Of a DNA stretch of 44,005 nt, positions 23,301-32,272 are shown piece by piece. The stretch comes from a virus, in the IMG/VR virus record IMGVR_UViG_3300036715_001102, positions 1-44,005 of that record; one strand, 5' to 3'. The first letter of the stretch is position 1. Each line of letters opens with the position of its first letter. The notes under the pieces are model-generated. The model had not been told where the DNA came from. It saw only the letters and a program-made list of their open reading frames with translations, and did not search any database. Made by a program: the position numbers and the translations under genes.

Positions 23301-26300
23301 AGGTGGTGGCTCAGGTATTTGTATATATCTTTGCCGGTGGGGTCGTCCAGCTTCTTTTTATATTTTAAATCCTTAAACATCGAACTTTTCTCAAGCGCTC
23401 TCTGCACGAGTTCACTCTGCTCGCTAAATGGTGTGTCCCAGTCCAGCAGCTCTTTGTTCTTTATGTCCACCGATAGATGGTACGTCGGGGATTTCTCAGG
23501 AATGAACTTATCAGCGACCTTGCCGGCTAAAGCGTCATTAAACTCGACCATAAACCGCCGGACATCGCCGGTGAATGTGTCGATATCTTCGGCAGAAAAT
23601 GGGCTCATTTTTGACTTCTCGACATACGCCTGCTCGTACGAATCGCCAAGCATTTTGCGTTCCGAGGGGATGGCTTTATTAAATGCAGTGATGAATGATT
23701 CGATCATCTTGTTTGTATTGCTGTCACCGATGTGGCTTCTAGCGTCGTCAAGGATATTAACTAAGTTATCGAGCATCTGCATATGTGGGTCGACCTTGTT
23801 GGCGTCTTCAATAAAATTACCAATGAAGCCAGTTTTTTTACTCTTGCCAGAAAACCCAGTCTTGTACCACCTATGAACACTATCGGACGTGGATAAGTAA
23901 GTCCCTGCGCCGTACACCATAGCACCCTCACCTCTCATAGCGTGTTTCCGCCAATCAAACTTACCGTCATGACGGATAGGCGAATCGTGGGTAGCGGCAA
24001 ACCCCCTCTGTTCCAAATCTTCATGGATGTTCGTCGACATCATCGAGAACTTCATACCGGACTTGTTCGGCGCGAAAGAACTGACGTAGTCCTCGAACGT
24101 CGTATCAGCGGCAAACACGGCACGAGCCACTTGATCGGCAGTATGTTTCATGTTTCCTCGTTTCGGTGCCAATGATTCCAGATCCCCTAAGTGACCAGTC
24201 ATCTGACTAAACAGTTTCGCTGCCTTGCCCATGTCTCCGTTACGAATTGCGTCCATCATTTTCGCTTCGGTTCTTTCACGCTCCATCATTATCTGGTTCG
24301 CGCGGTCCACCAGGTTCGCTAAGTAGATGCGGTTCTGTTCGGTCTTGGCTCTCTCCAGTACAGCACGCACGCGGTCGTTGATCTGGTGCGCACTCGCTAC
24401 TTCGTGGGCGAACTCAGTACGGCTAGTGTTCTCCTTCGTAACGGCTGCGGGGTCGTGGCGTTTTGATTTAGTGCGCTCGGCAAGGGCGGACTCCATCATC
24501 TTTTTATTGGTCGCGGCAGCGTGACTGGATTTCGAGATGGCCGGCTTAATTTTTGGTATAACTGACATTACAGCCGACGATACACGCTCTTCCTTCACGT
24601 ACTTCGTTTCCTTGGCGCGCTTAACGAATGAATTGACTACCTGCTCACCCTTGGCGCGCTTCGCTGCCTTTGTGGCGTAGCTGATTGCATTGCCCGAGCC
24701 GTCCATGTTTAGCTGCGGTACATCCTCGCCGTACTTTGCTTCGAGCAAATGGATCAACCCTTCTTTAGCCAAGTCGGTGACACCCATCATCTCCTGTACC
24801 AGCGTTGGGATGCCTTCACCTTCGTCTAGGCGAACCTCTAACGCGTCGAGCTGCTTCACCAGATCGTTTGTCTTTATATCCGCCTCGTCCAGCAACAGAA
24901 GCGCGTCCGACAGTTCCTTAAAATCCTTCAGCATCTGCGCGCGCGTGTCTGGTTCTTGATCCAGGCCATCCGTCAAGTCACTAAGGGCTTTCTCAAGCTT
25001 CGTTATATCTGCTTCGTGGTCAGCGATGATCTTTGCGCGCATAGCTTTGTGTGCCACCGTTTGTGCCGGGCTAAACCCTGTCGTATCGGTATCCGCATGA
25101 CGCCCTTTAGCAGCCGCATTTGATTTGATGTTACGCTCCATCTGGTTGTAGATGGCCTCGTTACCTTCCTCCATACCTTCATCTTTACGGATCTTCGCGA
25201 TCGCTCTTGTCGTCTTCAGTAGAGACCGAATTAGCGGCATCTTCTCACTGTAATCAAGGTCGTCTTTCAGCTCCCTGATAAGCGCGTCACGTTGTTCACG
25301 TAGCGGTGCCAATGTACGCTGCACTTCTGGGTTCTTCCCACCGTCAGTGAGGTAGTTTTTCAGTTCACCCCACGTTACGGCAGTTTTGCCCTCTTCCTTA
25401 TTCGCCTTCACCACAACCGTACTGTCCGGCACGTGCATGTACTCTTTACCGGCGACAGCTTTGTCACCGCTCATCAGTACGCCGACTTTCAGCTTCGCAG
25501 CAATGCCAGCAACACCGTCAGCGAATAATCGCGCTGTGCGGTACATGCTGCCGTTGACATCATCACCCTCGGTATATTCCTTAGCTTTACCGCCGCGCGA
25601 AGTACGCCCCATCCATGACACAATACGCGACGCGTCGAAGTGGTTGTCGCCCTTCTCCAGCCCGTCGACTTTGATCGCTGTGCCATCCTTCGGAACAACC
25701 GCTACAGCTTCACGCGTAAGGGTGCTCTTGCCGTTGGCAATGGTGTTCTTGTACCAGCCGGTCTTCATCATGTGCAGGTCGCCCTCACCGATGATCTCGC
25801 TATCGTTAGTCGCCTCCGACGCCACGATGCCATGTGTATCCGCCAGTTTCAGAACCGCGTCATTCACTTCTTTGACCGAGCCGCCTTTGGCGACAATCTC
25901 CTTACCCTTCTTCGTCGCTTTCAGCTCATCGAGCATGTCCGCCAAGGGCACGCCACGATGTTTAGCGATCTCGTGTGTGCTCATCCAGTTGACGGCGCGG
26001 TTATTGTCGTACGCCTCGGCAGATGCCATCTCACGTTTCACCCGGTCGTAGCCAGAGTGCTCGTCCTGCTCCAGCAGGCCTTCGCCATTCTTACCGTCGC
26101 CGAAGAACACCGGCTCATCAGCGATGGTCGTCATATTGCCGTCAGCATCATGTATGGCACGCAGGTCAAGCCCACCACCCTCTTCACCTTCGTTCGAGCC
26201 AGCTATAGAGTTACCGGACTCTTCTTTTTGCGTAGAGCTTTGGGCCGATTCAGACACCTTAGCTTCTTCCTTGAGCGTAGCTTCAGCCTCTGCCCGCTCA

Positions 26301-28267
26301 CGTGACGCATCAGCGTAGAACGCATCAAGCACTTTCTTGGACTTGCCAGGAAACACACGCTCCATGTGGTCGGCAAATACACCGGTCAGATATGTGTTCG
26401 ACTCCTTGTCGCCCCACAGAACATCTTTGTCTAACGCCTCGTTTGTATCGTTCGCCGTCAGCGCCCTAGCGTCTTTTGCGGTTAACGACGCGCTTTTACG
26501 CACGTACTTCTTAATGCCATCGACCAGTTCATTTAACTGGCTCTGGTCAACGCCTGCACCAGCATCCGGTAGCGCCTGCATAGTCACGTCGTCAAGCGCC
26601 TGGTTCTCTTTCTTGGTCTTGGCGATCTTGTTGATCATCTTGAAGAACTTCGCGTCGTCATTCATCTGGGCGCGCGTCTGGGTTTCTGGCGCGCCGCTTT
26701 TCGGCGGCGCACTCACTGTCGCCTTTGACTTCTCCAACAGGCCACGCAGTCTGACTAGCGACTGTGCTGAGTTCTTACCCAGCACTTTTATTATCCAGTT
26801 AGCGCTCTCTGCCGGGATCGACCCGGTCTTCTCACCGCGCTCGATTAACGACTGCATCACTTGCGCTTGGGAGTTCACCACACTATCGGGGAGTTGAACC
26901 GAGCTCAGGCCGCGCATAGCATCAGCCAGTGAGTGAGTGCCGTTACGCAGGCTCTGCTTGTTGAATTTCACGTCGCCGAGATCGGTGTCGTTTTCCCTAA
27001 TTTTTTCCAAGTCTTGCTTCGCCTCTGCCGTACCTTTCAGTCTGGCGTCAATCTCGTCGATCCGCGCCATCGTCTGTGGATCGTTCACGTTGAGGCCATT
27101 ACCTAAGAAGCTCTTGTCTTCTGCGGTGGCGTCCGGGTGGTCATACATCGCATCGACTCGGTTGACCAAGCTCAGCCCTGACCTGCGCGCGCCTTCTTCA
27201 TCAGCAGCAGCGATACTTTCCGGCGTTATGGTAGCCGGGTCTTGACTACGGATGATCTCGTCGGCGTGCTCGGCTGCGGTGGACGCGGGTTTAGCGGCAC
27301 CAATACCTGCACCAATGTTATGGATGTCCGCTACGACTTCCTCATGTGTCGCTGGTTCAGTTAGGTCGACTGTCTTAGGCTTGCCTTTCGCCGCTTTCGG
27401 CACACCTACTGGTTTGTCGTGTAGATAGTCAAGCGTGGAAGAAATGGCTGACGGACCGATGGACATACCGCCACCACCGACAAAACCGCCAACCGCGTTG
27501 TCAAGTATATCCTGCGTGTCATGTGATTTATCGCGTAACGGGTTTGCCAACGTATGCGCAACCTGCCCTACGTATTCCTGCGCGCCCTCTGTCGCACCCT
27601 CGGCCAGCATGCTGTGTCCTACTTCCTTACCAAAACCTCGGAAGGCTTTGCCAACTGTCGGCGCAGCAGCGCGGGTCATCAGGTGTGAACCAAGCATAAA
27701 CGGCACCACTTCCTCGGCGGCGGCGTTGACCGCACCTTTACCAGACGCGATACCAAACCGCTGAAGTGCAGTCGTGTTCTTCATCGCTTCCGGGTCTGCC
27801 TGTAGGGTCATGGCAGTTTCGCCGGCTTCTTGTGGCAACATCGCAGCAGCACCACCGGCGAAGCGTGCAGCAGCAGATTTATTTCGTAATAACAGTCCGG
27901 CGACAGCAGTAGGGATCGTTGAACCAGCTGCCTGCCCAACTTGTCCGGCGACGAAACGCGCGCCGTCATAGATGGGACGGTTGCTGTCGAGTACCTGTTG
28001 ATAATTCTGGATCTCTGGCGCGAACTCCTGTGCACGTGCCTGTGCTTCACGCGCCTGAGCATACTGACTCGCCGCCATATCCGTCGCACCGAGTGCGTCG
28101 AGGCCACTGGCTAGATAGGCCCGGCCGGTGATGCCGATGTTACGGATACTCTGGTTTAGGCTGCCAGAGAAAGCATCGCCAATGGTTTCAGGTGCCTGGT
28201 AATGCTCTTCAGTCGGTACTATTGCATCTGGATTGCGTAAACTGACTATGGGTGTGTAGCGTGGCAT
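20360..28267 (-). CDS. Giant polyvalent internal virion protein with ADP-ribosyltransferase-like and metallopeptidase domains
   Basis: 2635 residues. N-terminus (about 1-290) is Gly/Ala-rich with membrane-like helices (AAGSTIPTAVAGLLL). Long helical middle. About 1410-1700: ADP-ribosyltransferase-like domain of the polyvalent-protein type (GEGAMVYGAGTYLS, KNKELLDWDTPFSEQS, GASEFLQRLGILGHRF, NFVIYDDSKI). About 1850: zincin-like metallopeptidase with YHEALHAWF (HExxH) and a downstream EEAAAYAFQFW glutamate. C-terminus (about 2480) has LWVLVAHMKTYTFAFHD, a segment usual near the end of such proteins. Known polyvalent proteins are carried in the virion and enter the host with the DNA, where their enzyme domains counter defences; that role here is inferred. 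Last gene of the late operon. Confidence 0.85.
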   Translation of the reverse strand: MPRYTPIVSLRNPDAIVPTEEHYQAPETIGDAFSGSLNQSIRNIGITGRAYLASGLDALGATDMAASQYAQAREAQARAQEFAPEIQNYQQVLDSNRPIYDGARFVAGQVGQAAGSTIPTAVAGLLLRNKSAAARFAGGAAAMLPQEAGETAMTLQADPEAMKNTTALQRFGIASGKGAVNAAAEEVVPFMLGSHLMTRAAAPTVGKAFRGFGKEVGHSMLAEGATEGAQEYVGQVAHTLANPLRDKSHDTQDILDNAVGGFVGGGGMSIGPSAISSTLDYLHDKPVGVPKAAKGKPKTVDLTEPATHEEVVADIHNIGAGIGAAKPASTAAEHADEIIRSQDPATITPESIAAADEEGARRSGLSLVNRVDAMYDHPDATAEDKSFLGNGLNVNDPQTMARIDEIDARLKGTAEAKQDLEKIRENDTDLGDVKFNKQSLRNGTHSLADAMRGLSSVQLPDSVVNSQAQVMQSLIERGEKTGSIPAESANWIIKVLGKNSAQSLVRLRGLLEKSKATVSAPPKSGAPETQTRAQMNDDAKFFKMINKIAKTKKENQALDDVTMQALPDAGAGVDQSQLNELVDGIKKYVRKSASLTAKDARALTANDTNEALDKDVLWGDKESNTYLTGVFADHMERVFPGKSKKVLDAFYADASRERAEAEATLKEEAKVSESAQSSTQKEESGNSIAGSNEGEEGGGLDLRAIHDADGNMTTIADEPVFFGDGKNGEGLLEQDEHSGYDRVKREMASAEAYDNNRAVNWMSTHEIAKHRGVPLADMLDELKATKKGKEIVAKGGSVKEVNDAVLKLADTHGIVASEATNDSEIIGEGDLHMMKTGWYKNTIANGKSTLTREAVAVVPKDGTAIKVDGLEKGDNHFDASRIVSWMGRTSRGGKAKEYTEGDDVNGSMYRTARLFADGVAGIAAKLKVGVLMSGDKAVAGKEYMHVPDSTVVVKANKEEGKTAVTWGELKNYLTDGGKNPEVQRTLAPLREQRDALIRELKDDLDYSEKMPLIRSLLKTTRAIAKIRKDEGMEEGNEAIYNQMERNIKSNAAAKGRHADTDTTGFSPAQTVAHKAMRAKIIADHEADITKLEKALSDLTDGLDQEPDTRAQMLKDFKELSDALLLLDEADIKTNDLVKQLDALEVRLDEGEGIPTLVQEMMGVTDLAKEGLIHLLEAKYGEDVPQLNMDGSGNAISYATKAAKRAKGEQVVNSFVKRAKETKYVKEERVSSAVMSVIPKIKPAISKSSHAAATNKKMMESALAERTKSKRHDPAAVTKENTSRTEFAHEVASAHQINDRVRAVLERAKTEQNRIYLANLVDRANQIMMERERTEAKMMDAIRNGDMGKAAKLFSQMTGHLGDLESLAPKRGNMKHTADQVARAVFAADTTFEDYVSSFAPNKSGMKFSMMSTNIHEDLEQRGFAATHDSPIRHDGKFDWRKHAMRGEGAMVYGAGTYLSTSDSVHRWYKTGFSGKSKKTGFIGNFIEDANKVDPHMQMLDNLVNILDDARSHIGDSNTNKMIESFITAFNKAIPSERKMLGDSYEQAYVEKSKMSPFSAEDIDTFTGDVRRFMVEFNDALAGKVADKFIPEKSPTYHLSVDIKNKELLDWDTPFSEQSELVQRALEKSSMFKDLKYKKKLDDPTGKDIYKYLSHHLPKGKNGDRGASEFLQRLGILGHRFAAEGGKDDTHPNFVIYDDSKINTNHVSFSKSKNNDAKKYHAIKQAVDKQKAALGRVNAELDELNKNNGQKEAIDGKKKFVQLLEELIEKTEAELAATPDNGRITQKEIDDNLAYFAKVFGHSIPKVEHGEYTDFAGAFKEALNDPVTGKEMQKATILVSVYSKDPTGVRYHEALHAWFAALRKNGDHKVIKEFLSFARSPEIMSQLRTLLKDEPAALKQISEDHEEAAAYAFQFWNALNADGSRVLKLSAKPTGILNQIKEVLQRYFGIWTASERAEKIMEYFNSGEYAANIEDRGAVHRALVAKGRNGTIEHMRKGTEMAVKVTQAMLGIGSARIRDFGIPSYTEIVDLISRHTTDTGEDRGYLNAVGVGVRNLMNDVMAGLEKFDEDDIKAAFNQMQSKTDVGEYTEIKAVLRKFFDERMDALKAAKISLGFIEDYVPVLWDPRYIAGHQDEFIAMLQKAKGMGRLVDAGTPEEIMARLMSDDGAEIGIDAKIPKSKASPGMQQLKTRFLDIDDADRAPFLHQDYLHTITSYARQSTRRIEWKNRFGDDGAKMEALIARGKKEGATEEEEATLRKYIAGVDGSLGSDISPNARKYMATAMVFSNVRMLGLGWFSSLLDAGGIKVNGGEWSDALNAYKLGVSQMLRGLMSNPNPNAAIEFAEDIGAIERASLVSASMSANNYNTVTGATRTVNDALFRVNLMEQQTKNMRAGASVAAARFIARQVGEGAGKHSERWLAELGLTKDDVKLDANGKLLVFRDEVGGDVAYEAKMKMALNTWIDGAIVRPDQAKKALWMNDPLWVLVAHMKTYTFAFHDTILKKVLHESDYGNYGPAYALLSYVPLAIAAAAAKSMVQGGGGDVPEWQKGWGFGDYLWSGITKSGITGTGQFAIDEAKGIASHNYLNALGPTASFVEHTIGSINKVGGATQFINSVIPTSPLDSLLKLDAAKASRAR

Positions 28268-28275
28268 GTCATTCC

Positions 28276-31140
28276 TTATTTAACTAGTGTGTCGTCTGTA
28301 CTTCCGTACATAAAGTCAGGTAAGTAGCCAGTAACTGCGGTCCGGGCTAGATCTTTGGTCTTCATGCTGCGCGCATACACGCCATTAGAGTCTGGCTTAC
28401 CGAAATGGGTCATACCATCTTTTGTGTGCGTGAACTCGTCGAAGTCAATTGCATCCTGGCTTTGGGCACCTCTTGTACCACCAATAAGTTGTTTGTTGGC
28501 TTCGTTAAATCGCAACATGCGCTCTACACTTTTTACCATCCTTGACTTCTCTTCGGCGCTTATGTAGTGCAGCCCACCGTCTTCGAGCGTCGCAGCTTCT
28601 TTGTTGCCAGCCTTCGTACCGAGTGCCCTTTTCTCTGCTATCTTCTTCTCTAGCAAAGAATTTCCTGCTCTAGCCAGAAGCGCCACTCTTGGGTTAGCGA
28701 CACCATCTACATCAGGGAACATAGCTTTTGTGTTGTCGTTATATGATCTCTCGGCAGCGATCTTGCCAGCTTTGGCTTTCTCGCCCTGATCCGCATACTC
28801 CTTGTCAACGGCAAGGTTATGTGCGAGCGCATCCTTATTCTCCACCACGCCGTTGTGGCGCATCATCTCCTTGTACGTATCGTTGTGTTGCACTGCCGCA
28901 GCGTTGGCGATAGCTGCTTGGGTCTGATGGCCGTAGCGCTGTTCAGCGAGAGAACCTCTGCGGAACTCGGCAGTGTCAGCACGGATATCGCGCTGATTCT
29001 CAAGTTGGGCAGACTGCTGCTGCTGCTGCATTTTGTTCTGTGCCACAATTTGTGCCATTTGTATTCCGTCGGCGCGAGTGCGAGGGTCGTTGGAGCGCAT
29101 CATGTTCTGCATCCGTGTCTCTTGCATAGCGTTATTATGGTTAGCACGCAGGCTCTGCTCCATCGTCATACCGTCAGCAGACCGGATGGTCGATACACCC
29201 GGCGTGTTATAAGCCCTATCATTGAGGTCCCGCTGCGCTTCATTGACTTGACGCTGTAAATCTCCCGTTCTATTCATCGCGGCAATCTTGGTAGCGACTA
29301 ACTCGTCTTGAGTCGGGCCACCACGCAGACCATCGCCTGCGCCGGTACCAGTGAACGAGTTAATACGCTTGCTGCCGTTGATAGCCTGACCGTAGATGTC
29401 GGCGTTGGTGTCGTAGCCGTTGAGCTTGTATGTCGGGTTACGCATACTTGACCCTTGGGAGGATGAGAGGTGTTTGTTTGCTGCGTCTAACCCGTTGGCC
29501 TCGACTGCTCCGCGCTGATCCTCAATAGGAAGCCCACCGCGCATAGAGTTGCGTAACTCAGCTGGTGTCGGGTTGGCGATGTCGAGCTGTGGCGTATTGG
29601 TCGGCGCCACGGTCGCCGCTGCCGCGCCAATCGGTGCCTCTGATTTATAGTAAGAGTCTGGTCTTCCCGGCGTGTAAGTGTCCCCTGTCATGTGGGCAGA
29701 ACCTGCTTCTTGGCGTTTCAGGGTTCCGCCATTCCACCAGTTCCTTATTGAGTCAACCGGGTGCATAATCGCGTCGCCCAATTGTGGGTCGTTCTTATTA
29801 ATGTAATGCCCGAGAGCATTACCCGCGAGAGCCGAGCCACCCACCACGGCGGCAGGAGTTGCTACTGCACTAGCGCCGAGCGCGGTAGCTGCACCACTAA
29901 CACCAAGTGCTGAGTTCCCAGCAAGGTCAGTTACGTTATCTGTGGTTGCTCCGTTGTTATTGATGTCTCTAGTGGATTTAGCAGCTTGTGCCGTGGACCA
30001 AAGCCCACCAACTAAGCCTAAGCCTCTCCCACCTACGTCCATTCCGGTGCGAAGGAGCGATGGGCTTGGGGCCACTGCCTTTGCTATCTGTGTACCCTGC
30101 GCCGCCTTAGCGGCAGCGGCCTCGGCATCGCGTGCAGCAAATCCTTCCTTACTGAAGTTATCGGCACGAGGTGGCGTAGCGGGCTGAGGTGTAGGTGCAG
30201 CGGGCTGAGGTGTAGGTGCAGCGGGCTGAGGTGTAGCTGTCTCGCCTGTACCGATCTTGTCTGCTATCCAATTACGCGCACCCTGTATCGCGTCGCTGGC
30301 TGCGTCAACGAAGCCACGCTCAGCGAAGTGGTTCGCCGGGCGGCGTATTCCAGTCGGCGTATGCGTCGCATCTTTGATCTGGTCCAGGTTCTCTTTACCG
30401 ATGTGCTTCACTGTATCAGCTGGCAGAACGTATTCTCCATCCGACAACATAGCTGGGATGCTGTCGCTAGTGCCGGTGCCTGCGCCACGCATGTGACCAC
30501 CACCGCGCATGTCAGCTCGTCCGCCGTTGGCAAGCTTCTGTACCGGTTGGTTGTCTCGATTCATGTGGGCGACGGTCTTATCGTAAGCATCTATGAAAGG
30601 GGTAGTGACTGCTTCGATGCTAGGGCGAGGCGCACGCTCCTGGAGTCGGTTTACGATCGCGTCGTACCCGTCACGCAATGTATGCACCGGCCGCTCACTT
30701 GGCATCGGTGGGGATGGTGGCGTTAATGTCTGTGACATCTTCAATGCCATGCCGCCGTCCGCAAAACCCTGTGGTCTATGCCAGCGGTCGTTTGCGATTG
30801 CGGCCATGGCATTATTATGGTTTGTAACCATGTCTCCGCCGAAGGTTGTCGGGTAGGGCGTTGGAGTGGGTTTCGCTACGCGGGCAGTCGGGTTTTCGCC
30901 GAAGGTTGTCGGGTAGGGCATCGGAGCGGGTTTCGCTACAAAGGCAGTCTGGTTATTACGCATCGCGTTCGCATCGGCGGTCGCCTTTTGTGCTGCGTTG
31001 AAGTCGTCCCAAGGGCCTTTCACTATGGGGGCAGCCGCAGGCACGTTCGGCGCGGATGCAGCCGGGTCTACTACCCCGCCTTCTGCCATGCGGATACCGC
31101 ATTGTTTTTTTGCTGCGAAGTTCTTCTGTATGTTATTCAT
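28276..31140 (-). CDS. Large internal virion/ejection-type protein with repeats
   Basis: 954 residues. N-terminal 330 residues are low-complexity: two 20-residue repeats around VAKPTPTPYPTTFGG (60-bp DNA repeat, 30838-30957) and three PTPQPAA repeats (21-bp DNA repeat, 30181-30237). Then GTGTSDSIPAMLSDGEYVLP, a motif common in phage virion proteins with structural roles. About 355-450 is Gly/Ala-rich and membrane-like; about 600-800 is a long Gln/Asn/Arg-rich helical region (MQNMMRSNDPRTRADGIQMA). The position next to the giant polyvalent protein suggests that both are internal proteins ejected with the DNA. Downstream gene begins eight bases after its stop. Confidence 0.75.
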   Translation of the reverse strand: MNNIQKNFAAKKQCGIRMAEGGVVDPAASAPNVPAAAPIVKGPWDDFNAAQKATADANAMRNNQTAFVAKPAPMPYPTTFGENPTARVAKPTPTPYPTTFGGDMVTNHNNAMAAIANDRWHRPQGFADGGMALKMSQTLTPPSPPMPSERPVHTLRDGYDAIVNRLQERAPRPSIEAVTTPFIDAYDKTVAHMNRDNQPVQKLANGGRADMRGGGHMRGAGTGTSDSIPAMLSDGEYVLPADTVKHIGKENLDQIKDATHTPTGIRRPANHFAERGFVDAASDAIQGARNWIADKIGTGETATPQPAAPTPQPAAPTPQPATPPRADNFSKEGFAARDAEAAAAKAAQGTQIAKAVAPSPSLLRTGMDVGGRGLGLVGGLWSTAQAAKSTRDINNNGATTDNVTDLAGNSALGVSGAATALGASAVATPAAVVGGSALAGNALGHYINKNDPQLGDAIMHPVDSIRNWWNGGTLKRQEAGSAHMTGDTYTPGRPDSYYKSEAPIGAAAATVAPTNTPQLDIANPTPAELRNSMRGGLPIEDQRGAVEANGLDAANKHLSSSQGSSMRNPTYKLNGYDTNADIYGQAINGSKRINSFTGTGAGDGLRGGPTQDELVATKIAAMNRTGDLQRQVNEAQRDLNDRAYNTPGVSTIRSADGMTMEQSLRANHNNAMQETRMQNMMRSNDPRTRADGIQMAQIVAQNKMQQQQQSAQLENQRDIRADTAEFRRGSLAEQRYGHQTQAAIANAAAVQHNDTYKEMMRHNGVVENKDALAHNLAVDKEYADQGEKAKAGKIAAERSYNDNTKAMFPDVDGVANPRVALLARAGNSLLEKKIAEKRALGTKAGNKEAATLEDGGLHYISAEEKSRMVKSVERMLRFNEANKQLIGGTRGAQSQDAIDFDEFTHTKDGMTHFGKPDSNGVYARSMKTKDLARTAVTGYLPDFMYGSTDDTLVK
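30181..30237. repeat. Three 21-bp tandem repeats in coding sequence
   Basis: GGGCTGAGGTGTAGGTGCAG units at 30181, 30202 and 30223 (the last diverged), encoding repeated Pro/Gln/Ala on the minus strand. Copy number may vary between relatives. Confidence 0.85.
30838..30957. repeat. 60-bp tandem duplication in coding sequence
   Basis: GAAGGTTGTCGGGTAGGGC occurs at 30841 and again at 30901, and the flanking 60 bases are also similar. It encodes two Pro-rich 20-residue repeats in the 954-residue virion protein. Confidence 0.85.
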
Positions 31141-31276
31141 TTGTAGTTCCTCTAAGATAGAGCGATTTTAGACTGTTTTTAGGTTTAGGAGTAGTAGACG
31201 AAGAAAAGCAGCCCGTAGGCTGCTGGATTTGTTTAGTGATAAAACCGTCGAATATGTATCGAGCAAGAACATACAT
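31133..31276 (-). CDS. Possible small gene between two virion genes
   Basis: A 47-residue frame (MYVLARYIFDGFITKQ onward) with AGAGGCG six to ten bases upstream, starting right after the stop of the 327-residue gene and overlapping the start of the 954-residue gene by eight bases. However, an intrinsic terminator (31208-31223) lies inside it, so it may be chance. Low confidence. Confidence 0.25.
   Translation of the reverse strand: MYVLARYIFDGFITKQIQQPTGCFSSSTTPKPKNSLKSLYLRGTTNE
31208..31223 (-). terminator. Intrinsic terminator between virion genes
   Basis: On the minus strand GCAGCC-TACG-GGCTGC is followed by TTTTCTTC. A 6-bp GC stem with a tetraloop and T-rich tail is a good Rho-independent terminator. 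It would reduce transcription into the two internal-virion genes unless anti-terminated or re-initiated. Confidence 0.7.
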
Positions 31277-31287
31277 GATACGCCTCT

Positions 31288-32271
31288 TTAAATCGATTGA
31301 GAAGTTGAGTCATTTAGTGTCGCAGTAGCGCCAGTGTGCATGTTATTAAATAAGGAGGCCGCCATTTGCCCAATAGCGCTAGCTTCAGCGAGAACCATCT
31401 TCGATCTCTCTTCCATCGTATGAATGTCTTTCATCTGGTTGCTCTCAGCAGCTTTGAGTTTTAGTGAAGCATTGAACTGTGCCACAGAGTCTACTGCTTT
31501 CGCCGCCTCGATCCGAGCATCATAAAAACTTGATGCTGCCGAGATCATCTTGCTCTGTGCATCATATCCGATACCAATTACTTGGCTAGCGATTTGTGGT
31601 CCCGAAGCAATCGCCTTGATGTACTCCAGTGAAGCCGACATCGCCGCCGCTCTCGCCTCTGTCACTTTACTGACGGCGAACTTCAGCTGCTCGACCGAGA
31701 TCATCGTCAACTTCCTGCTTGACTCGGCGATTTCGTCCTGTGCTTTATTCTGGATCTGAATAATGGCACTGGCCGCCGCACCAGATGGAAGAGGAAATCT
31801 TCGTGCTGCAAAGGTCTGCATCACTGCATCGGATGCCCGTGCTGCATCCGATAGGATGCGTGCTTGATCATCAGCTAGCATCTGCGCCGATACGGTGGTA
31901 GGCAGGCCAACATCTGGGTTCGCTATCGCACTGATCAGGTAGTTCTCTGCCACACTATATGCCGAGTCGTCTGAAGGAAAATTAGTGGACTTAAACGTCG
32001 TAAATTTCTCCGCCAGTAGGGCGACAAGTTGCTCGTATTTGGCGTCGAACGTACTCATCACATCGGATGTCGATGTGTTGGAGATTGTTACCGACGGCTC
32101 GGTTACTATTGCGTGTGCTGGGCTATCAGCGGTCACTACCGGGATCGTCCCAAGGCCACCGATTGCCGCCTCCGAGCGGGCGGTAAAATCTGCCGCTTTC
32201 TCATTTCCCAGATTCCAGGTTTTAGTTAAAATATCGCGTACTAATAACCCGGTATATCTTTCTTCTGACAT
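31288..32271 (-). CDS. Helical virion structural protein
   Basis: 327 residues, Ala/Ser-rich, helical through most of its length (AQDEIAESSRKLTMISVEQL, ARAAAMSASLEYIKAIASGP). It lies between a beta-rich structural protein and the internal-virion proteins, and no enzyme motif is visible. A tail or internal-core protein is the likely role. It starts one base after the preceding stop (ACATG-TTA spacing), and AAGGAGAATAT upstream provides the ribosome site. Confidence 0.6.
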   Translation of the reverse strand: MSEERYTGLLVRDILTKTWNLGNEKAADFTARSEAAIGGLGTIPVVTADSPAHAIVTEPSVTISNTSTSDVMSTFDAKYEQLVALLAEKFTTFKSTNFPSDDSAYSVAENYLISAIANPDVGLPTTVSAQMLADDQARILSDAARASDAVMQTFAARRFPLPSGAAASAIIQIQNKAQDEIAESSRKLTMISVEQLKFAVSKVTEARAAAMSASLEYIKAIASGPQIASQVIGIGYDAQSKMISAASSFYDARIEAAKAVDSVAQFNASLKLKAAESNQMKDIHTMEERSKMVLAEASAIGQMAASLFNNMHTGATATLNDSTSQSI

Positions 32272-32272
32272 G

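Noticed and set aside
23184-23876. Long plus-strand frame inside the giant polyvalent gene
   Set aside because: Antisense to a convincingly coding region, Ser/Leu-rich shadow composition, no operon context.
25640-26305. 221-codon plus-strand frames opposite the giant gene (also 25386-26051)
   Set aside because: Both are antisense shadows and overlap each other in different frames.
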